A stretch of DNA of 9,167 nucleotides. Origin: Clostridiales bacterium UBA7103 (GTDB taxonomy: Bacteria; Bacillota; Clostridia; Oscillospirales; Oscillospiraceae). Below, in pieces: positions 6,401 to 9,167 of the stretch. The number at the start of each line of letters is the position of its first letter. Position 1 is the first letter of the stretch. The position numbers were made by a program, and so were the translations under genes. Location: the NCBI GenBank assembly GCA_002493305.1, contig DKYJ01000061.1, positions 1 to 9,167 of the forward strand. The letters are read 5' to 3'. The notes beneath the pieces are model-generated. The model made no database searches and had not been told where the DNA came from. It saw only the letters and a program-made list of their open reading frames with translations.

Positions 6401-6847
6401 TTACCTTCTCCTGCCGCGCTGCTTATGCTCGGCATAGAACTTGTTATCAGCTATGCGGCTGTTTGCTTCCTGCATGAACTTTTTCAGCTTGTCCTCGAAC
6501 TCCTTGTTCTCCGACGGCTCATCGACCGTCTCCTGAACCGGAGCGGCGGCCTTAGGTGCTGCGGGTCTCACCGGGGGTGCGCTCCGTCTGGGTGCGGTCT
6601 CTCTCGGCTCTCTGGGCATGGCCTTTTTTATGGAGAGATTTATCTTTCCCTCGGGGGTGATGTTGATCACCTTGACCTTCACCACCTGACCAAGCTGCAA
6701 ATGCTCGTTCACATCGGTCACATAGCTGTTTGCTATCTCAGAAATGTGTACAAGTCCGCTCTTACCTTCCGGCAGGGAGATAAACGCCCCGAATTTAGTT
6801 ATCCCAGTGACTTTTCCCTCAAGAATACTGTCTACTTCCAGCCCCAT
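6401..6847 (-). CDS. yabR: S1-domain RNA-binding protein (YabR-like)
   Basis: The 148-residue protein has an S1 OB-fold domain at residues 5-75: GKVTGITKFGAFISLPEG (11-28), GLVHISEIAN (31-40), VVKVKVINI (55-63) and GKINLSIKK (67-75), the complete pattern found in polynucleotide phosphorylase and ribosomal protein S1. Residues 78-112 are a Pro/Ala/Arg-rich disordered linker, and the tail (117-148) has a short helix, KEFEDKLKKFMQEANSRI, ending in basic GRRR. This is the layout of YabR/GSP13-type proteins, which bind RNA or ribosomes; the specific role is unclear. Its first codons overlap the end of divIC by 16 bases in another frame, so the two are co-translated. The same order (divIC then an S1 gene) occurs in Bacillus. 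It is the last gene of this cluster. Confidence 0.88.
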   Translation of the reverse strand: MGLEVDSILEGKVTGITKFGAFISLPEGKSGLVHISEIANSYVTDVNEHLQLGQVVKVKVINITPEGKINLSIKKAMPREPRETAPRRSAPPVRPAAPKAAAPVQETVDEPSENKEFEDKLKKFMQEANSRIADNKFYAEHKQRGRRR

Positions 6848-7131
6848 AGTGTGTCCTCTCTGTCTGTTGTGAAATAAAATACCTTCTCATCGGGCATTAC
6901 CATGCCAAGGCGCTGCCAGGCAAGAGCGCGCAGCTCATCTTCATCGTCAATGCTCTCAAGCTGTGCCTTTAGCTGCTCATTCTCCTGTTTGCGCTCAGTC
7001 AGTTCCAGCCGGAGCAGCTGCGCCGCCATTTCTGTCTCATGAAGGCGCTCCCGAGCCGCAATGAAGTTAGAGAGCGTATAACAGAGCAGGGCGACAATGA
7101 CGATACGCAGAATGACATTTTTGTTGTGCAT
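6832..7131 (-). CDS. divIC: Septum formation initiator DivIC/FtsB-like protein
   Basis: The 99-residue bitopic division protein has a short cytoplasmic N-terminus (MHNKN), one membrane span at about 6-26 (VILRIVIVALLCYTLSNFIAA), an extracytoplasmic coiled coil at about 28-62 (ETEMAAQLLRLELTERKQE and following), and the family's C-terminal signature RALAWQRLGMVMPDEKVFYF (68-87). DivIC pairs with FtsL and DivIB in the divisome and is needed at both vegetative and sporulation septa in Bacillus. ATG at 7131 is chosen, with AAGGA six bases upstream; the open frame extends to 7482 but the extra part lies over yabQ in another frame and is Arg/Gly/Ser-rich nonsense. It starts 35 bases after yabQ and runs 16 bases into the S1-protein gene. 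The order yabP-yabQ-divIC-S1 gene is conserved with Bacillus and strongly supports the call. Confidence 0.92.
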   Translation of the reverse strand: MHNKNVILRIVIVALLCYTLSNFIAARERLHETEMAAQLLRLELTERKQENEQLKAQLESIDDEDELRALAWQRLGMVMPDEKVFYFTTDREDTLWGWK

Positions 7132-7166
7132 GGCTGTCCTTCCGTCACGCCGGGATAAGTGATGGC

Positions 7167-7598
7167 TCACTTTTTCTCTGCGCGGCGATTCTCCTTTTTT
7201 ATAATAAAACATTCTCTCACTTTTTGAAAGAATTTTTTTGCTGAAACTGCGATTTTTTTCAAAATTTTTTTGCAAAAGGCAGCTGCTTTTTTTATTCCGC
7301 GGAACAAAACCGTAAAAAAGGCCAGTATAGTAATGCTGAGCGTGTGCATATAGAGCAGAAAACCGATCAGCACGGCTGTCAGCTCCCATAGCCCCAGCCG
7401 CCCGTCGTCCGCGCCCATGGCAAAAACAAACAGCCCGCCGCCCGCGATAATGCAAAACAGCGCGTCCTGAACCGCAGCCCAAGCCCGACCGGAATGCCGC
7501 CGCAGAGGACGGAAAAAATCATAGCATATGCCGGTCAGCACTCCCAGCAGCAGGGCAAGCCCCAGAGCCAGCGCCTGCTTATCCAGCGCCGCCGCCAT
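7167..7598 (-). CDS. yabQ: Spore cortex biosynthesis protein YabQ
   Basis: The 143-residue membrane protein matches YabQ, which in Bacillus is needed for spore cortex formation and sits in the mother-cell-derived outer forespore membrane. Three to four hydrophobic spans are seen: about 8-27 (LALGLALLLGVLTGICYDFF), 43-61 and 72-97. The first span is followed by the family motif GICYDFFRPLRR (23-34). After residue 100 comes a long Lys/Arg-rich cytoplasmic tail (IKKAAAFCKKILKKIAV and onward). Its ATG touches the yabP stop directly (TAAATG), with only AAGG as a weak ribosome site inside yabP, so it depends on coupling to yabP. The DNA for the tail is AT-rich, with several A7 runs on the coding strand, unlike the GC-rich neighbours. 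Start codon and identity are well supported by the yabP context. Confidence 0.9.
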   Translation of the reverse strand: MAAALDKQALALGLALLLGVLTGICYDFFRPLRRHSGRAWAAVQDALFCIIAGGGLFVFAMGADDGRLGLWELTAVLIGFLLYMHTLSITILAFFTVLFRGIKKAAAFCKKILKKIAVSAKKFFQKVRECFIIKKENRRAEKK

Positions 7599-7883
7599 TT
7601 AACCAAAAAGCCTTGACCACAGAGAGCCGGAGGGCGTGGGCTCCTCATAGCTCAGCTCCTGAATGTGGCCGCGAACCTCGATCTGTCCCTGTTCCAAATC
7701 AATTTTATCAATGTGCAGTCCCTGACCACGTACGGTCAAGTCTCCCTGTACCGTCGTGAGTACGATGAGGCTCTCGTCAAAACCGGATACATCGTTTACT
7801 CCGCTTATACTCAGCCGCTCCCTGGCCTCAAGGCTCACGCTGTGGCTGCGGATAAGGCTTTGCTGCGCTTGTTCGTAAGGCAT
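7599..7883 (-). CDS. yabP: Sporulation protein YabP
   Basis: The 94-residue protein matches YabP, a small sporulation protein of the YabP/YqfC beta-rich family required for normal spore development in Bacillus. Key segments are SHSVSLEARERLSISGVNDVSGFDE (13-37), the typical opening of the family in which SITGVxxVxxFDE is strongly conserved, then VLTTVQGDLTVRGQGLHI (41-58) and LEQGQIEVRGHIQELSYEE (63-81). There is no signal peptide or clear membrane span. ATG at 7883 is preceded by AAGGGGGTGAG, one base from the ideal ribosome site. It leads the yabP-yabQ-divIC-S1 unit; the gene usually found before it in Bacillus, the S4-domain yabO (rqcP), is absent, replaced by a terminator and an unrelated gene. 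A sigma-E-like promoter is proposed just upstream. Confidence 0.92.
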   Translation of the reverse strand: MPYEQAQQSLIRSHSVSLEARERLSISGVNDVSGFDESLIVLTTVQGDLTVRGQGLHIDKIDLEQGQIEVRGHIQELSYEEPTPSGSLWSRLFG

Positions 7884-7901
7884 GTTCTCACCCCCTTGGG
7901 A

Positions 7902-7932
7902 TATGTATATTCGCCGGGGAGGTAAAATATGA
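7902..7932 (-). promoter_or_regulatory. Candidate sigma-E (mother-cell) promoter for yabP
   Basis: TCATATT (7926-7932) fits the sigma-E -35 form KMATATT at all seven positions. TATACATA (7902-7909) fits five of the seven fixed positions of the -10 form CATACAnT. The spacer is 16 bases, one or two longer than usual. The predicted start would leave a leader under 20 bases that just includes the ribosome site. In Bacillus yabP is expressed under sigma-E, which fits, but the match is imperfect. Confidence 0.4.
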
Positions 7933-7960
7933 AAAACGGAGGGTCAAAAGACCCTCCGTT
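7932..7960 (-). terminator. Strong intrinsic terminator after the ACS-like gene
   Basis: On the - strand the perfect 11-base arms AACGGAGGGTC (7950-7960) and GACCCTCCGTT (7935-7945) enclose a TTTT loop, followed by TTT and then CATATTTT. It ends the operon of the ATPase, the membrane peptide and the ACS-like gene and insulates yabP from it. Two copies of TTAAGGTTT (7959-7967 and 7970-7978, 11 bases apart) lie beside it with no known meaning. Confidence 0.9.
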
Positions 7961-8009
7961 AAGGTTTTATTAAGGTTTATTATCTGTGAAGCTCCGGGTT
8001 GTTTTCGGC

Positions 8010-8738
8010 TCAGTGCTTATCGCTCTTGTCGCCCACACCGAAGTGCAGCTCCTTCATGCCCTCGACCTCATCGCAGATATCCTTCAGCGCGCACACCGAG
8101 CAGTCGGTGGGCAGCCCCTCAAGTATATGAGTCAGCGTGCCAGTGACATCGTTGGCCTTCTTTGCCAGCTTCTGCATTGCGGCATAATCTAGCCCCGCGG
8201 CAGTGACAAAAATCACCGTGGCGTTAAGCACATTGGCGTCCTTCTTATACTCCGCGATATAGCTTGCGCCCACGGATTTGAAACTGATTCCCTGACGTAT
8301 AGCCGCCTTGCTCACACGAATCTGCTCACGGTAGCTCTCCGGGGACATGCGAACCATGTAGCCCTCGGGGTAAACATGATACTTTGCAAACTCAATGTCC
8401 TTGAGCGTCCTGTAAACATTTTCGTCGTCATCGTCCAGCACGCCGACGCGCAGCAGAACGATACGGGCAAAGTCCACATCACCCTTTATATCCCTGAGAT
8501 CAGGCCCATAGAGGATAACCTGATCCTTGTCCACAAGCTCCGAGGTAGAGGTGAACAGGACAAGGTTTGCAGAACCGCGTCCCTGAGCGCCCAGCTCATA
8601 GGCAGCGTCCTTCTGGAGAACCAGCTCGCTGGAGCCAACATCCTTCCAGCAGTCGCGCGGGTCATAGTCCCACACCTTCGGGCTCTGGCCGTCAAAAAGG
8701 GCTTTTGCTTCACTTATAAGGGAATTATACAGCTCCAT
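8010..8738 (-). CDS. Stand-alone protein resembling the middle domain of acetyl-CoA synthase (CdhC/AcsB)
   Basis: The 242-residue soluble protein is acidic and has no signal or membrane span. I recognise a distant likeness to residues about 320-520 of the CODH/ACS beta subunit: ELGAQGRGSANLVLFTST then DKDQVILYGPDLRDI (48-84) against the AcsB stretch ending in EVIGPDI; YPEGYMVRMSPESYREQIRVSKAAIRQG (123-150) against the EGLWHTGQR...WLRVSK region; FKSVGASYIAEYKK (153-166); and ATVIFVTA (173-180) in place of VQVTIFTD. It ends with CSVC (213-216), C222 and DEVEGMKELHFG, placed where AcsB has its first A-cluster cysteines, but the remaining A-cluster domain and the N-terminal CODH-binding domain are missing. 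An Fe-S or electron-transfer or cofactor role is possible; acetyl-CoA synthesis is unlikely. It starts 3 bases after the 52-residue gene with a poor ribosome site, so it is probably coupled to it. The homology is recalled, not searched. Confidence 0.6.
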   Translation of the reverse strand: MELYNSLISEAKALFDGQSPKVWDYDPRDCWKDVGSSELVLQKDAAYELGAQGRGSANLVLFTSTSELVDKDQVILYGPDLRDIKGDVDFARIVLLRVGVLDDDDENVYRTLKDIEFAKYHVYPEGYMVRMSPESYREQIRVSKAAIRQGISFKSVGASYIAEYKKDANVLNATVIFVTAAGLDYAAMQKLAKKANDVTGTLTHILEGLPTDCSVCALKDICDEVEGMKELHFGVGDKSDKH

Positions 8739-8741
8739 ATA

Positions 8742-8900
8742 TTAGAACACCAAATCCACTTTCTTACGGTCAAACATCGTGTTGACCTGCTTGTACAGCC
8801 AACCGAGCAGCTTCTGGTCAAGGTTCCAGAAGTAGACGACAAACAACACGGCTACTGTCACAAAAAGCACCTTGAACAGCTTCTTGAAAAACTTGCACAT
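8742..8900 (-). CDS. Small single-span membrane protein, 52 residues
   Basis: ATG at 8900 to TAA at 8742-8744 encodes 52 residues. A basic, aromatic N-terminus (MCKFFKKLFK) leads into one hydrophobic span at about residues 9-25 (FKVLFVTVAVLFVVYFW), followed by an amphipathic, partly basic tail (LLGWLYKQVNTMFDRKKVDLVF). I do not recognise the family. The evidence that it is real is its place: it fills the gap between the activase (50 bases upstream) and the ACS-like gene (3 bases downstream), uses no rare reading, and has AAAGGAG upstream, although 12 bases away. By the positive-inside rule the N-terminus would stay in the cytoplasm. It could anchor the neighbouring proteins at the membrane; that is only inference from position. 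Confidence 0.7.
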   Translation of the reverse strand: MCKFFKKLFKVLFVTVAVLFVVYFWNLDQKLLGWLYKQVNTMFDRKKVDLVF

Positions 8901-8919
8901 ATTAGCAATATGCTCCTTT
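8898..8919 (-). promoter_or_regulatory. Ribosome site and start-codon hairpin of the 52-residue gene
   Basis: AAAGGAG (8913-8919 on the - strand) is the ribosome site. The 12 bases between it and the ATG contain a perfect six-base inverted repeat, CATATT and AATATG, with a 3-base loop (8898-8912), and the ATG is part of the second arm. Folding would shorten the effective spacing but also mask the start codon. The stem is all A-T but for one pair, so it would be weak. Confidence 0.4.
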
Positions 8920-8950
8920 CAAATTTTGGAGTTGAGGTACTGTGCCGCGA

Positions 8951-9167
8951 TTACTTCTTGGCAAGACCCTTCTGGCGTGCATACTCGGCAGCGCCCAGAG
9001 CACCCATGAGCTGGGGGTCGGTCTTGAGCTCGACGACCTTGAGCTTGAGCACGCGCTCAATAGCCTCTTTCAGACCGTCGTTCTTCGCGCAGCCGCCGGT
9101 GAGGGTGATGGAGTCGGTCGCGCCGGCCTTCTTGGCCATGACAAAGCAGCGCTTTGCAACTGCCATC
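8951..9167 (-). CDS. BadF/BcrA/HgdC-type ATPase (acyl-CoA dehydratase activase), C-terminal part
   Basis: The gene enters from the right edge; only its last 72 codons are inside, and the Met at 9164-9166 is internal. The visible end shows the ASKHA-fold ATP-binding signature ITLTGGCAKNDGL (the GGxAxN motif) and the closing stretch DPQLMGALGAAEYARQKG, typical of activases of 2-hydroxyacyl-CoA dehydratases and benzoyl-CoA reductases. Such proteins are homodimers with one [4Fe-4S] cluster at the interface and use ATP to fire a low-potential electron into a partner; the cluster cysteines normally lie upstream, outside this window. Stop TAA at 8951-8953, then 50 bases without a terminator to the 52-residue gene, so all three genes are probably one operon. 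The partner, usually a two-subunit dehydratase, is not visible. Confidence 0.85.
   Translation of the reverse strand, partial: MAVAKRCFVMAKKAGATDSITLTGGCAKNDGLKEAIERVLKLKVVELKTDPQLMGALGAAEYARQKGLAKK

Noticed and set aside
7132..7482. N-terminal extension of divIC to an upstream ATG
   Set aside because: It would overlap yabQ in another frame with a low-complexity translation, and the ATG at 7131 has a proper ribosome site and gives the normal DivIC length.
7959..7978. Two copies of TTAAGGTTT with an 11-base period as an operator or mobile-element scar
   Set aside because: Too short and AT-rich, downstream of a stop codon; no partner sequences or duplicated ends support either idea.

Overview
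The window looks like a stretch of chromosome from an anaerobic, spore-forming, butyrate-type Firmicute (class Clostridia, probably an Oscillospiraceae-like gut organism). The reasons are the yabP-yabQ-divIC-S1 sporulation/division block, a butyryl/4-hydroxybutyrate-type CoA-transferase, a 2-hydroxyacyl-CoA dehydratase-type activase, an ECF vitamin-uptake S component, a collagen-like surface protein, strong GGAGG-type ribosome sites and a moderately high GC content. This is inferred from gene content; no marker gene for taxonomy is present. There is no rRNA, tRNA, CRISPR array, insertion sequence or phage gene, and no gene-free stretch longer than about 160 bases.

Layout. Positions 1-1324 (+ strand) hold the 3' end of a collagen-like (Gly-X-Y) protein and a family 2 glycosyltransferase with a helical-repeat C-terminal half; together they look like a glycosylated collagen-fibre module of the cell or spore surface. 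A bidirectional hairpin terminator at 1324-1352 separates them from the rest, which is all on the - strand. Read in the direction of transcription (high to low coordinate), these are: (i) 9167-7932, the C-terminus of a BadF/HgdC-type ATPase, a 52-residue single-span membrane peptide, and a 242-residue protein resembling the central domain of acetyl-CoA synthase, closed by a strong terminator; (ii) 7932-6401, yabP-yabQ-divIC-S1 protein, tightly packed; (iii) 6299-4992, a CoA-transferase ending in a 12-bp hairpin; (iv) 4925-2593, an alpha/beta hydrolase of the proline iminopeptidase type overlapping a GPH-family symporter, then a weak terminator; (v) 2432-1361, an ECF S component with its own promoter, followed by a YwlG/DUF436 protein.

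The most unusual element is cluster (i). A stand-alone protein aligning (from memory) with the middle domain of CODH/ACS beta subunit, with a short Cys cluster but without the rest of the A-cluster domain, sits in an apparent operon with an ATP-dependent electron activase and a tiny membrane peptide. No other CODH/ACS gene is visible in the window. Its function is not known to me and it is the best candidate here for an undescribed system.
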